Shown here: piece after piece, positions 19,606 to 29,400 of the stretch
How positions within the stretch are numbered: the stretch's first letter is position 1
Layout: each line of letters begins with the position of its first letter
Assembly: GCA_014801875.1 (NCBI GenBank)
Contig: JAAVDJ010000010.1
Location: 159,443-223,442 of the forward strand
From: Bacteroides sp.
GTDB lineage: Bacteria; Bacteroidota; Bacteroidia; Bacteroidales; Muribaculaceae
Direction of reading: 5' to 3'
Length of the DNA stretch: 64,000 bases
Notes under the pieces: generated by a model
Told to the model about the DNA's origin: nothing
Seen by the model: only the letters and a program-made list of their open reading frames with translations
Databases searched by the model: none
Position numbers and translations under genes: made by a program

Positions 19606-19658
19606 TATCTTCCTCCTCAATTCTCCTATTATCAAGCCAATAAAAACAGAAAGACAAT

Positions 19659-21107
19659 ATGAAATCAGTTTGTTTCTATTTTAAGATTCATCAGCCTTTC
19701 CGCCTGAAACGCTATAGATTCTTCGACATAGGCAACGACCATTATTATTTCGACGATTTCGCCAACGACGATATCATCACCCGCGTTGCTCAGCAAAGCT
19801 ATATCCCCATGACGGAGACTCTCCTCCAGATGGTGGAAAATTCAAACCGAGAGTTCAAATGCTCCCTCTCAATCTCCGGAACCGCAATCGAGCAGCTTCA
19901 GCTATATGTGCCGGAATATATCGATCTTCTCAAGAAGTTGTCTGACACCGGATGTCTTGAAATTCTCGCCGGAACATATTCTCATTCCCTTTCTTCGCTC
20001 GAAGACCCTGAAGAGTTCATGAGGGAGGTGAAGCAGCACAGCGACCTTGTGAAGCGTCTTTTCGGTCAGACTCCGAAGGTGTTCGCAAACACGGAGCTTA
20101 TCTATGACGATGAAATCGCTACCCTTATCGCAGCTATGGGATTCAAGACTATCCTGACCGAGGGGGCAAAGCATATCCTGGGTTGGAAATCGCCTGATTA
20201 TGTCTATTCCGCAATCTCCGCTCCCAACGTGAAACTTCTCCTCACCAACGATAAGCTCGCCGATGACATCGCTCGCAATTTCAACAATACTGCATGGGAC
20301 GAATACCCTCTGACCGCGGACAAATACGTAGACTGGATCGCTTCCTTGCCGGAAAATGAACAGGTCGTGAATCTCTACCTCAGCATGGACACTTTCGGCA
20401 CATTCCTTCCCAAAGATACGGGTATCTTCGAATTCATGAAGGCTCTGCCCCATTTCGGAAAGGAGAAAGGTGTGAAGTTTACGACTCCTTCTGATGTTGT
20501 GGCTAAACTCAAGCCGGTCGATGCTTTGTCCGTGCCGTTCCCGATTTCTGACATCGATGAGGCACGCGACGTTTCGGCTTGGAAGGGAAACGAACTGCAG
20601 AACGAGGCTTTGAGCAAACTGTATGGTGTTGCAGAGCGTGTGAACCTATGCCAGGACCGTCGTCTCAAGCAAGATTGGGAGTATCTCCAGAGTAGCGACC
20701 ACTTCTACTATATGAGCACAAAGAATATGGCCGACGGTGCAAGTCACGCTGCGTTCAGTCCGTATGACTCTCCTTTCGCGGCTTTCACAAACTATATGAA
20801 TGTGCTTGCCGACTTCCTCGTGAGAGTGGAGGAGCAATATCCCGAAAATATCGATAATGAAGAGCTTAACTCTCTTCTTCTCACCATCCGCAATCAGGCT
20901 TCCGAAATAAATGAGCTTAACAAGGAGGTGAAGAATCTGCGCAACAATATCCTTAACGCTGATGATTCCACACATGCTCCTAAGGAAGAACTTCTTGAAA
21001 TAGCAGAGAAAGCCGATGTGGAAGCCCCGAAATCTGAGGTTGAGCCTGCCAAACCGGCTCCTAAGAAACGGGGAAGGAAACCGGGGTCAAAGAAAGGCGC
21101 TAAATAA
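19659..21107 (+). CDS. GH57 alpha-amylase/glucanotransferase family protein
   Basis: SVCFYFKIHQPFRLKRYRFF, FANTELIYDD (nucleophile-like), LYLSMDTFGTF; basic tail PKKRGRKPGSKKGAK. Confidence 0.92.
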   Translation: MKSVCFYFKIHQPFRLKRYRFFDIGNDHYYFDDFANDDIITRVAQQSYIPMTETLLQMVENSNREFKCSLSISGTAIEQLQLYVPEYIDLLKKLSDTGCLEILAGTYSHSLSSLEDPEEFMREVKQHSDLVKRLFGQTPKVFANTELIYDDEIATLIAAMGFKTILTEGAKHILGWKSPDYVYSAISAPNVKLLLTNDKLADDIARNFNNTAWDEYPLTADKYVDWIASLPENEQVVNLYLSMDTFGTFLPKDTGIFEFMKALPHFGKEKGVKFTTPSDVVAKLKPVDALSVPFPISDIDEARDVSAWKGNELQNEALSKLYGVAERVNLCQDRRLKQDWEYLQSSDHFYYMSTKNMADGASHAAFSPYDSPFAAFTNYMNVLADFLVRVEEQYPENIDNEELNSLLLTIRNQASEINELNKEVKNLRNNILNADDSTHAPKEELLEIAEKADVEAPKSEVEPAKPAPKKRGRKPGSKKGAK

Positions 21108-21128
21108 TCCCGCTTTATGAATATGCTG

Positions 21129-21161
21129 AAAGCTCCGCTCACAGTGTGTGGGCGGAGCTTT
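21129..21161. terminator. Bidirectional terminator between GH57 and Crp/Fnr genes
   Basis: aaagctccg (21129-21137) / cggagcttt (21153-21161), convergent gene pair. Confidence 0.65.
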
Positions 21162-21193
21162 CTTTATCAACAGAAGAAATTCCAACGGGCACA

Positions 21194-21895
21194 TCAGCCG
21201 AACTTGGAAATCTTGCGGAGCTGCGGTTCATTTAGAATACGGATGCGCCGACCGTCCACAAGAATAAGCTTCTCTGTCATGAAAGCCGTCAGTGTCCGGA
21301 TTGCGTTGGAGGTAGTCATGTTGGAAAGATTGGCGAGATCTTCGCGGCTCATATAGATTTTCAGCGTTGATTCGTCATCCTCCAGTCCGTAATTGTCGGC
21401 GAGGAGAAGAAGGGCTTCTGCCAGACGTCCGCGGATATGTTTCTGAGTGAGATTGACAATCTTGGTGTCTGAACCTCCGAGATTGCATGAAAGCTCGTGG
21501 ATGAAAAACATCGCGAGATCATTATTGTTGCGGATTAAGCTTTCCACAATCCTCATTGGGATACTTCCCAAGACAGATGCCTCGAAAGCTGCACACGTAG
21601 AGACATAGTTCTCGTGCGCGAAATAGGCACGATAACCGAAATATTGCACGGGACGATAAAGACGCAGAATCTGGACTCTGTCGCCAACTCCGCTTTTATA
21701 CATCTTTACCTTTCCTTGAAGAAGACACCAGAGATTCTCCGGCTCTTCCTGCTCTGCATATATAATTTGTCCTTTTTTATAGTGAGAAATCGTGAAATTA
21801 TCAGTGACGATGCGTTTTTCCTCTGGAGATAATATTTTCCAAAGGTCTGACAAATCTTCGCTGATTATTTGCTCTAAGGTGCTTTTTCTTAACAT
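21194..21895 (-). CDS. Crp/Fnr-family transcriptional regulator
   Basis: cNMP-binding-like ISHYKKGQIIYAEQEEPENLWCLLQGKVKMYKSG and HTH MSREDLANLSNMTTSNAIRTLTAFMTEKLI. Confidence 0.9.
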   Translation of the reverse strand: MLRKSTLEQIISEDLSDLWKILSPEEKRIVTDNFTISHYKKGQIIYAEQEEPENLWCLLQGKVKMYKSGVGDRVQILRLYRPVQYFGYRAYFAHENYVSTCAAFEASVLGSIPMRIVESLIRNNNDLAMFFIHELSCNLGGSDTKIVNLTQKHIRGRLAEALLLLADNYGLEDDESTLKIYMSREDLANLSNMTTSNAIRTLTAFMTEKLILVDGRRIRILNEPQLRKISKFG

Positions 21896-21938
21896 TTCAA
21901 CTCAAGAAATGGTTATGGGATAAAGTAAAATCACAAAA

Positions 21939-21986
21939 TTTTATGTTTTACAACACAAATTTATAACATTTTTCTGTAACATAAAA
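21939..21986 (-). promoter_or_regulatory. Putative autoregulatory promoter/operator of the Crp/Fnr gene
   Basis: Minus-strand TAAATTTG (21963-21956) flanked by imperfect inverted arms ttttatgttttaca (21939-21952) and tgtaacataaaa (21975-21986). Confidence 0.45.
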
Positions 21987-22058
21987 ACTAAATATAGTTT
22001 TTCCCATAAAAATTTCCTTTTTTCACCAGAAATAAACCCAAATATGTCAATCCGTCAT

Positions 22059-22997
22059 TTATCTCCGCTTGATTTTTCCGTTTGGCGTGTGGGGGATGTC
22101 ACTGTTCAGTATTATCCTCTTGGGTCTCTCCCACGGGGAAAGTAGTTCTTCAAGTTTACCCCGAATGGCTTGCTCTCCTCCGGGATAGTCCGGTTCCTCT
22201 ATAAGAAGCACAACCTTCCTGCCCCATTTCTCATCCGCTTCGGAAGTCACCATAATTTCTCCCTTGAAAAGATGTGATATCCGCCTCTCCACACTTTCCG
22301 GATTTACCTTTCGCCCTCCCGTGATTATGACATTGTCATATCGTCCTTCGATGGTGAAGGAACCGTCGGCTGCTATCGCGGCGATATCGTTTGTAATAAA
22401 CCTCTCCCCGGTGTCAAATGAAATGACAAGACACTCTCTTTCGTCAACCCCGACTGATATGCCGGAGAGAGGAATAAACCTCCCCTCCTCTTCGTTGACT
22501 TTGCGCAGGGCTATGTGGGAAGCGGTCTCGGTCATGCCGTAGCTTTCATAGGCATTAAGTCCGGCCTCTGCAATCCTCTTCCTGACTTCGGGTTGGATAG
22601 GAGCGCCCCCGATAAGAAATGTCGCGACGTGGGGAAGGTCATTGATATGGTCAAGGATATGCAACATCTGTGAAGGGACAACTGAAAGGAGGGTTATCTC
22701 CTCGTTCCTCCCAATGTCTGCTAAAGGGCGGTTCGTGGGGGTCTCCCAAGTGAATTCACAGCCGGCAATCTCACTTCTCACTGCCATCATTTTTCCTCCG
22801 ATAAAGTCTGCTCCGACGCAGGAATGCAGTCTGCTATGGCCGTCTATGGAGAAGAAGGAGTTTGTGCGTCGGGCACTTCTCTTCATGAATTTCTTACTTA
22901 GACTGATTTCCTTCGCTACTCCCGTAGATCCGGAGGTATGGGCTGTTATGGCGTCTCTCCCATCTCTCCATTCTTTTAAGAACTCTTCGAATGTCAT
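22059..22997 (-). CDS. menE: o-Succinylbenzoate-CoA ligase (short AMP-binding protein)
   Basis: ITAHTSGSTGVAKEISLSK, ESYGMTETASHIAL, EGRYDNVIITGGRKVNPESVE, TPNGKIKR; in a men cluster. Confidence 0.9.
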   Translation of the reverse strand: MTFEEFLKEWRDGRDAITAHTSGSTGVAKEISLSKKFMKRSARRTNSFFSIDGHSRLHSCVGADFIGGKMMAVRSEIAGCEFTWETPTNRPLADIGRNEEITLLSVVPSQMLHILDHINDLPHVATFLIGGAPIQPEVRKRIAEAGLNAYESYGMTETASHIALRKVNEEEGRFIPLSGISVGVDERECLVISFDTGERFITNDIAAIAADGSFTIEGRYDNVIITGGRKVNPESVERRISHLFKGEIMVTSEADEKWGRKVVLLIEEPDYPGGEQAIRGKLEELLSPWERPKRIILNSDIPHTPNGKIKRR

Positions 22998-22998
22998 A

Positions 22999-24063
22999 TC
23001 ATAGATGCCACTTCAAGTCTTTGAACTGAGAATAATCAAACTTTGAGCTCGCATCATATTTGAGATGATCTCTTTCAAGACTGACCGGAGTCACGAAGTT
23101 GTCAGTGAAGACACCTCCGGTCCCAAGCCCTTGCGGACCCTCGGCTTTAAGTGCGGCTGTCCACTGCGCTATCGCATTCAGTCCGACATTCGATTCAAGT
23201 GCGGACGTGACCCACCACCCTATTCCTCTTTCGCGAGCCATAGCTATCCATTCAGCTCCCCCTGAGAAACCTCCGCACAATGCGGGTTTAAGAATGATGA
23301 AGGAGGGTTTGATTGTGTCCAGAAGCTGTCTGCGTGCCTCTGTGGAGCTTATTCCAATCAGTTCCTCGTCAAGAGCAATCGGCACCGGAGACACTGAACA
23401 CAGAAACGCCATAAGTTCGGCATTTCCTGCAGGTATAGGTTGTTCTATCGAATGAATGTCAAGTTCTGCGAGGCGTTTCAACCGAGGCAGGGCATTGTCC
23501 ATGGTGAATCCGCCATTGGCATCTACCCGGAGCATGAGGCGTGAGGAATCGAAATGCTTTCTCACATATTCAATCATCTCAATCTCCTTTTTCCAGTCGA
23601 TGGCTCCAATTTTTAGTTTAAGACAGCGGAAACCGGCTCGCACCTTCTCGTCGATACGCTCTATCATCTTGTCGAAATCACCCATCCACACAAGACCATT
23701 AATCTCTATCTCCGATTTCCCTTCAGTGAAGTCCGTCGGAAAATATACCCCTTTGCAGCCATTGGAATAATCGAGAATGGCCTGCTCCAGTCCGAACTGG
23801 ATTGATGAATGACGGGAAAGATCCGTATCTTTTCCTATGGCGACATTCGCAAGAACCTCTGTCAGTTTCCAGACATAATTTCCGTCAGCCTCCGGGGAGA
23901 GGCCGGGAAAAACCGCGGCCTCCCCTATACCGAAAACTGAAGGATTGTCTTCATCGAACACCTTTACGAGAAAGGTGGGCTTCTCTGTCATGACCCCTCT
24001 CGATGTGCCTCCCGGTTCCTTGAAATGGAGCAAATAGGGCGCAAATGAAAATCTCATTGTCAA
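22999..24063 (-). CDS. menC: o-Succinylbenzoate synthase
   Basis: Enolase superfamily: [50 protein letters not shown]. Confidence 0.92.
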   Translation of the reverse strand: MTMRFSFAPYLLHFKEPGGTSRGVMTEKPTFLVKVFDEDNPSVFGIGEAAVFPGLSPEADGNYVWKLTEVLANVAIGKDTDLSRHSSIQFGLEQAILDYSNGCKGVYFPTDFTEGKSEIEINGLVWMGDFDKMIERIDEKVRAGFRCLKLKIGAIDWKKEIEMIEYVRKHFDSSRLMLRVDANGGFTMDNALPRLKRLAELDIHSIEQPIPAGNAELMAFLCSVSPVPIALDEELIGISSTEARRQLLDTIKPSFIILKPALCGGFSGGAEWIAMARERGIGWWVTSALESNVGLNAIAQWTAALKAEGPQGLGTGGVFTDNFVTPVSLERDHLKYDASSKFDYSQFKDLKWHL

Positions 24064-24875
24064 GGAAATTTTGGAAATTGGTCAAAGTCAGGGTCTCGTT
24101 TTTCAAGGAAAGCGTTCTTACCTTCCTGAGCCTCATCCATGAGATAATACATTAGAGTAGCATCTCCGGCAAATTCCATAAGGCCCGCTTGTCCGTCGAG
24201 TTCAGCATTAAGACCTCGTTTAATCATACGGATTGCAAGGGGTGAGCGCTTCATTATGGTGCGACACCAATCCACGACCTCATCTTCAAGTTTGTCAAAG
24301 GGCACTACCTTATTGACCATCCCCATCTCAAGAGCCTCCTCGGCAGTGTATTGACGGCATAGGAACCATATTTCACGTGCCTTTTTCTGACCTACACAGC
24401 GGGCAAGATATGATGAGCCAAAGCCGGCGTCGAAACTGCCTACTTTCGGGCCTGTCTGACCAAAGCGGGCATTGTCGGATGCGATGGAAAGGTCGCAGAC
24501 CACATTCAGCACGTTTCCTCCTCCAATGGAGTAACCGTTGACCATAGCAATCACCGGTTTTGGAAGAGAGCGAATCGCGTGGTGGAGCTCAAGAACATTC
24601 AGGCGTGGCACTCCGTCGGAATCCACATACCCTCCACGTCCCTTGGCATTCTGGTCGCCGCCGCTGCAGAAGGCCTTGTCGCCGGCTCCCGTGAGAACGA
24701 CTACTCTAATATCGGAACGCTCCCGGCATATTGCCATTGCGTCAAGCATCTCCCGATTGGTCAGGGGACGGAATGCGTTGTAGACCTCCGGCCTGTTGAT
24801 TGTGATTTTGGCAATTCCTTCGAATTCCTCGAAGAGAATATCCGTATATTGTTTAATAGGTTTCCAGTTGTACAT
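24060..24875 (-). CDS. menB: 1,4-Dihydroxy-2-naphthoyl-CoA synthase
   Basis: Crotonase fold: [72 protein letters not shown]. Confidence 0.96.
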   Translation of the reverse strand: MYNWKPIKQYTDILFEEFEGIAKITINRPEVYNAFRPLTNREMLDAMAICRERSDIRVVVLTGAGDKAFCSGGDQNAKGRGGYVDSDGVPRLNVLELHHAIRSLPKPVIAMVNGYSIGGGNVLNVVCDLSIASDNARFGQTGPKVGSFDAGFGSSYLARCVGQKKAREIWFLCRQYTAEEALEMGMVNKVVPFDKLEDEVVDWCRTIMKRSPLAIRMIKRGLNAELDGQAGLMEFAGDATLMYYLMDEAQEGKNAFLEKRDPDFDQFPKFP

Positions 24876-24908
24876 ATTTCAAGATTTATTAGTTATCTAT
24901 CCTGTTTA

Positions 24909-26615
24909 TTATCCCTTATCGCATTTCGCCCTGAAGTAATTCTTCAGGACTTCCGCGCTGTAGTCCGGGGGACACACTATCCTCATTATCCCTTTCCCTT
25001 TCATCCCGAGGAAGACGGGGAGTTTCCTTTGCAACTCATCTTCTGAAGAGACCTCCTCATAGTTCCAGCCATAACCTTCGGCGAGATGCCTCAGCGGTAG
25101 CGCCGGATGTGCGCAGAAATATTTCTCCCGTTCTTCAAGCGAGGAGGTGGTGGCGATAAATCGGAAAATTCCCCCTCCTCTGTTGTCCATTACTATTATC
25201 TTCATTGTGTCTGCCACTTCCTGAAGCGAAAGAGCATTCACATCGTAGGCCATCGACATATCTCCGGTCAGAAGGAGTGTTTCCTTGCCATATGCCATCG
25301 AACCTCCGACTGCTGTAGAAGCGGAACCATCTATTCCCGACACTCCCCGGTTGCAATAGGAGGCATGGGCGGAATAACGTCCTAAAATCTGTGCATACCT
25401 TACTGTGGTGCCATTTGAAAGGAAAAGATTCATTCTGCCCGGAATGGTCTCGAATATCCTGCGGAATGCTCTCAGTTCTGACCATTCCACAGAGTCTATA
25501 TACCCCTTTTTTACTTCCGATGCACTCTTTCGGAGTCGTTTCCAAAGTTCGGAATAGGATTCCTTTCCCTCCTCTTTGACGCAAAATTTTGCCGCTGCAT
25601 TCGCAAGCTGATATATGAACCGTGAGGGTTCTGTCTCTATCCTTTTGGAAAGAGACATAAAACAGTCGACGGTGGTATGATGCCTCCCCACAGACCAATG
25701 CTGAATCCTGTGGCGGTGGCGTCTGAGATATTCCTTCAACATGCGCGAAACCAAAGCTCCTCCTATTGAAATCACTATGTCAGGCGCATATTGGGCGAGT
25801 TCATCCCTATGCCATGCGGTTAGGACTGCATCGACATCCGTGGCATCTTCGCTTACATGGAGATTGGATAATGTCTCGAAAAAAGGAACAACATCCGGAA
25901 GGGCACAAAGACGGGCTGCCGCCTTGTTCATCTGTGATGAGGGGGGCATGAAGCCGGCAACGAACATGACTCGCTTTCCGGCCATCTCTTTTGCAAGCGA
26001 TCTGACAATCTCTTTGTTGACAAACCCTTCTGCTTCCAGAATATCTATCTCTCTGACGGGTTGGAACTCTCGGTTTTTCTTTCGACCTAATTCTCCTCCA
26101 AGAGCGACATTGATATGCACCGGTCCTTTCCGTCCGGATGTGGCTTCAATGAAAGCATCGTTGGAAATACGATTGACATACCATTTCATTTCCTCATCTT
26201 CCTCTCCGCCTGCCGGAATTTCATAACTTTTCTTGACAAAGTTTGAAAGAGCCTCAAACTGACGCAGGGTCTGGGAATCATCCTGGTCAATCCATTGACC
26301 GGGACGGTCTGCCGAAACGACGATAAGGGGTACTCCCTGATAGAAGGCTTCTGCCACGGCGGGGGCATAATTCAGTAGTGCCGTGCCGGAGGTGCATATC
26401 AGCATGACAGGCCTCTGGCTGACGGAAGCTATACCGAGTGCGACAAAAGCAGCCGAACGTTCGTCTATGACGACGTGAGGCTTGAATTCCTTCCTCTCAG
26501 ACACTCCGACAAGCAGGGGGGTGTTGCGTGTGCCGGGAGAACAAACCACATCCCTTACCCCGTGTCCGGACATGACATCAAGGAGAATTGTGCAGAATAT
26601 TTTGTCAGTATCCAT
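24909..26615 (-). CDS. menD: SEPHCHC synthase
   Basis: ThDP-enzyme: VVCSPGTRNTPLL, VVIDERSAAFVALGIA, SADRPGQWIDQDDSQTLRQ, LLTGDMSMAYDVNAL, DNRGGGIFRFI. Confidence 0.96.
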   Translation of the reverse strand: MDTDKIFCTILLDVMSGHGVRDVVCSPGTRNTPLLVGVSERKEFKPHVVIDERSAAFVALGIASVSQRPVMLICTSGTALLNYAPAVAEAFYQGVPLIVVSADRPGQWIDQDDSQTLRQFEALSNFVKKSYEIPAGGEEDEEMKWYVNRISNDAFIEATSGRKGPVHINVALGGELGRKKNREFQPVREIDILEAEGFVNKEIVRSLAKEMAGKRVMFVAGFMPPSSQMNKAAARLCALPDVVPFFETLSNLHVSEDATDVDAVLTAWHRDELAQYAPDIVISIGGALVSRMLKEYLRRHRHRIQHWSVGRHHTTVDCFMSLSKRIETEPSRFIYQLANAAAKFCVKEEGKESYSELWKRLRKSASEVKKGYIDSVEWSELRAFRRIFETIPGRMNLFLSNGTTVRYAQILGRYSAHASYCNRGVSGIDGSASTAVGGSMAYGKETLLLTGDMSMAYDVNALSLQEVADTMKIIVMDNRGGGIFRFIATTSSLEEREKYFCAHPALPLRHLAEGYGWNYEEVSSEDELQRKLPVFLGMKGKGIMRIVCPPDYSAEVLKNYFRAKCDKG

Positions 26616-26618
26616 TTT

Positions 26619-27554
26619 TTACACAAATTTCATCGGACTATATCCTCGCAGAAAAGCATCAGCCTCCATTCTCTTCTTCCCTGCCGGCTGGAGGGAAAGG
26701 ATTTCTAACGGATAATCAGTCGTTCCGACAAAAAGTTGATTTTTCGTCACTTTCACTTCTCCGGGACAGAGAGAGGGAATATCTTTACTCACTGCGGTCT
26801 GAAATATTTTCACATCGGCGATGGCTTCCGGATTTTTAACATCCACCATCTGTGTCCATGCTGCCGGATATGGAGAAAGACCCCTCACGAGATTATGAAT
26901 CTCCTCTGCCGTACGATTCCAGTCGATATGGCAGGTTTCCTTAAATATCTTTGGGGCAGGAGTGAATTCACCTTCCGGCTGTGGTTCCGGGGTTACGTTT
27001 CCGGCCTCTATCTCTTTGACAGTATGCGCCACCATATCGGCTCCAAGTTCCATAAGCCGGTCATGCACATCCCCGACATTATCCGTAGGAAAAATCTCAA
27101 CGCTTCTCTGCTCGATTATGTCTCCGGTGTCTATCTCATGTTTGAGGAAGAATGTGGTGACTCCTGTTTCCTTTTCTCCGTTGATGACTGCCCAGTTTAT
27201 CGGAGCCGCACCGCGATATTTCGGAAGAAGAGAAGCGTGGAGGTTGAAGGTGCCTTTCGGAGGCATACTCCACACAATTTCAGGAAGCATGCGGAAAGCT
27301 ATGACAATAAACAGATCCGCATTTATCTCCCGAAGCTGGGCAATAAACTCAGGATTCTTCAATTTCTCAGGCTGAAGCACCCTTATTCCTCTTTCCACAG
27401 CAAATTTTTTGACATCGCTCTGAATAAGTTTATGCCCTCGCCCGGCAATTTTATCAGGCATGGTTACGACTGCAACTATATCCGCCCCGTCGTCGAGAAG
27501 ACGACGGAGAGAAGCTACCGCAAACTCGGGTGTACCAAAAAACACTATCTTCAT
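26619..27554 (-). CDS. fmt: Methionyl-tRNA formyltransferase
   Basis: MKIVFFGTPEFAVASLRRLLD, FNLHASLLPKYRGAAPINWAVINGEKETGVTTFFL. Confidence 0.97.
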   Translation of the reverse strand: MKIVFFGTPEFAVASLRRLLDDGADIVAVVTMPDKIAGRGHKLIQSDVKKFAVERGIRVLQPEKLKNPEFIAQLREINADLFIVIAFRMLPEIVWSMPPKGTFNLHASLLPKYRGAAPINWAVINGEKETGVTTFFLKHEIDTGDIIEQRSVEIFPTDNVGDVHDRLMELGADMVAHTVKEIEAGNVTPEPQPEGEFTPAPKIFKETCHIDWNRTAEEIHNLVRGLSPYPAAWTQMVDVKNPEAIADVKIFQTAVSKDIPSLCPGEVKVTKNQLFVGTTDYPLEILSLQPAGKKRMEADAFLRGYSPMKFV

Positions 27555-27587
27555 TTCTATTTCATTTTTCTTTGTAAATCAGCGCCG

Positions 27588-29387
27588 TTATTCATCGCAA
27601 TAGTGGCGGAGGACCCGGCGATAGGAATTGAATATCTTTGACTTGGACACAAAACCTACATATTTACCGTTGTCTACTACCGGCAGATTCCATGCGTTGG
27701 TCTTGTCAAAAATCCGCATCACTTCCTCCATAGGTTGATTTATCTCAATGCGTGCCGGTGGCATCGACATGAATCGGGTGACGTGCATTTTCTTGTAGAG
27801 ATCGGGGCGGAACATGATGTTGCGGATGTCATCAAGAAGAACTGTGCCAATCAGCATCCCTTCTCCATCGACAACAGGAAACAGGTTACGGTTGGACGTT
27901 GCGATGATGTCAACCACCTCCTTCAGATTCATCTCCGGCCTGACACTCTTGAAATCCCGCTCCACAAGATTGTCTATTTTCAACAATGTCAACACTGCCT
28001 TATCTTTCTCATGGGTGAGTAATTCCCCTTTCTGTGCAAGACGCATGGTGTAGATGCTGTAAGGCTCGAACATGCGGATTGTCATGTAGGAAAGTAGCGA
28101 GACAATCAGCAGAGGGAGGAAAAGACCGTATCCACCCGTCATTTCCGCAGTGAGGAAGATGGCCATGAGGGGCGCGTGCATGACCCCGCTCATCACTCCG
28201 GCCATTCCTAACAGTGTAAAATTCTTTGTCGATATTCCTACCCCTCCGAAAAGATGATTCAGCACAAAAGCGAATAGAAATCCGCATAATGCCCCGACAA
28301 ATAGGGAGGGAGCGAAGGTGCCACCAACACCTCCGGCTCCGTTGGTAGCGCTTGTGGCAAACACTTTAGTCAGGATTATCGCTCCGATGAAGCAGGCTAT
28401 GAACCAGATGTTATCGCGATCCACATAGAAGAAGGTGCCGTCTACAATCTTTGAATAGTCGCCGTCAAGAAGATTGTTGATCGCTTCATATCCCTCACCG
28501 TAGAGAGGGGGGAGCACGAAAATCAAAACGGCCATTATAACTCCGCCGATCAGAATCTTCTGATAACGTTTCTCTATGCGAGAGAACATCTTCTCCATCA
28601 TGAACATCGCCCGGGTGAAATAAAGGGAGATGAAGCCGCAGAAAATGCCCAACAGCAACGCATAGGGTATTTTTGACACAGAGAAGGGTTCGCTCTGCGA
28701 GAAGAAGAACTCGGCGTTATAGCCCTCCAGAAGGTAGGCTACGGTAGCCCCCGTGATTGATGATATGAGCAGCGGCATGACGGTAGCACCGGTAAGGTCT
28801 ATCATCAATACTTCCAGAGTGAAAAGCATTCCGGCTATCGGTGCGCGGAAAATTCCGGCTATCCCCGCGGCGGCACCACACCCCACGAGAAGCATCAGCG
28901 TGCGCGAAGAGAGACGGAACGCCTGCCCGATGTTGGAGCCTATGGCCGCTCCCGTGAATACTATAGGGCCCTCTGCTCCTACCGAACCTCCGAAACCGAT
29001 GGTGATGGACGAAGCTACAAGCGAAGCATACATATTGCGCTTCTTGAGCCGGGATTTATTACGCGAGATTGCATACAGCACCTTCGTCACGCCATGCGAG
29101 ATATTATCCTTGACTACAAACTGCAAAAAAAGCGTCACAAGGAAAATGCCCACCATCGGATATACAAGATACAGATAGTTGGCCGTTGTCGTACTGAGAT
29201 GAGCGGTCAGAAATCCCGAAATGAGATGAATGAGATATTTCAGCAGCTGTGCGGCGAAACCACACACCACTCCCACCACAAGAGCGAGGATTATCAGGAA
29301 ATTCTTCTCCTTGATATGCCTCTCCCTCCAGCTTACCACCTCTACCCACCAACGGGTGAATGCGTTATGTGTTTCCTTATATGCCAT
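27588..29387 (-). CDS. ClC-family chloride channel/transporter with C-terminal CBS domains
   Basis: GFGGSVGAEGPIVFTGAAIGS, GAGGVGGTFAPSLFVGA; CBS-like NLFPVVDGEGMLIGTVLLDDIR and WNLPVVDNGKYVGFVSKS. Confidence 0.95.
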   Translation of the reverse strand: MAYKETHNAFTRWWVEVVSWRERHIKEKNFLIILALVVGVVCGFAAQLLKYLIHLISGFLTAHLSTTTANYLYLVYPMVGIFLVTLFLQFVVKDNISHGVTKVLYAISRNKSRLKKRNMYASLVASSITIGFGGSVGAEGPIVFTGAAIGSNIGQAFRLSSRTLMLLVGCGAAAGIAGIFRAPIAGMLFTLEVLMIDLTGATVMPLLISSITGATVAYLLEGYNAEFFFSQSEPFSVSKIPYALLLGIFCGFISLYFTRAMFMMEKMFSRIEKRYQKILIGGVIMAVLIFVLPPLYGEGYEAINNLLDGDYSKIVDGTFFYVDRDNIWFIACFIGAIILTKVFATSATNGAGGVGGTFAPSLFVGALCGFLFAFVLNHLFGGVGISTKNFTLLGMAGVMSGVMHAPLMAIFLTAEMTGGYGLFLPLLIVSLLSYMTIRMFEPYSIYTMRLAQKGELLTHEKDKAVLTLLKIDNLVERDFKSVRPEMNLKEVVDIIATSNRNLFPVVDGEGMLIGTVLLDDIRNIMFRPDLYKKMHVTRFMSMPPARIEINQPMEEVMRIFDKTNAWNLPVVDNGKYVGFVSKSKIFNSYRRVLRHYCDE

Positions 29388-29400
29388 ATTTTTTCTTTGG

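Noticed and set aside
19902-20453. 183-aa minus strand ORF
   Set aside because: Antisense to GH57; no supporting motif.
26736-27641. 301-aa + strand ORF
   Set aside because: Antisense shadow over fmt; no independent evidence.
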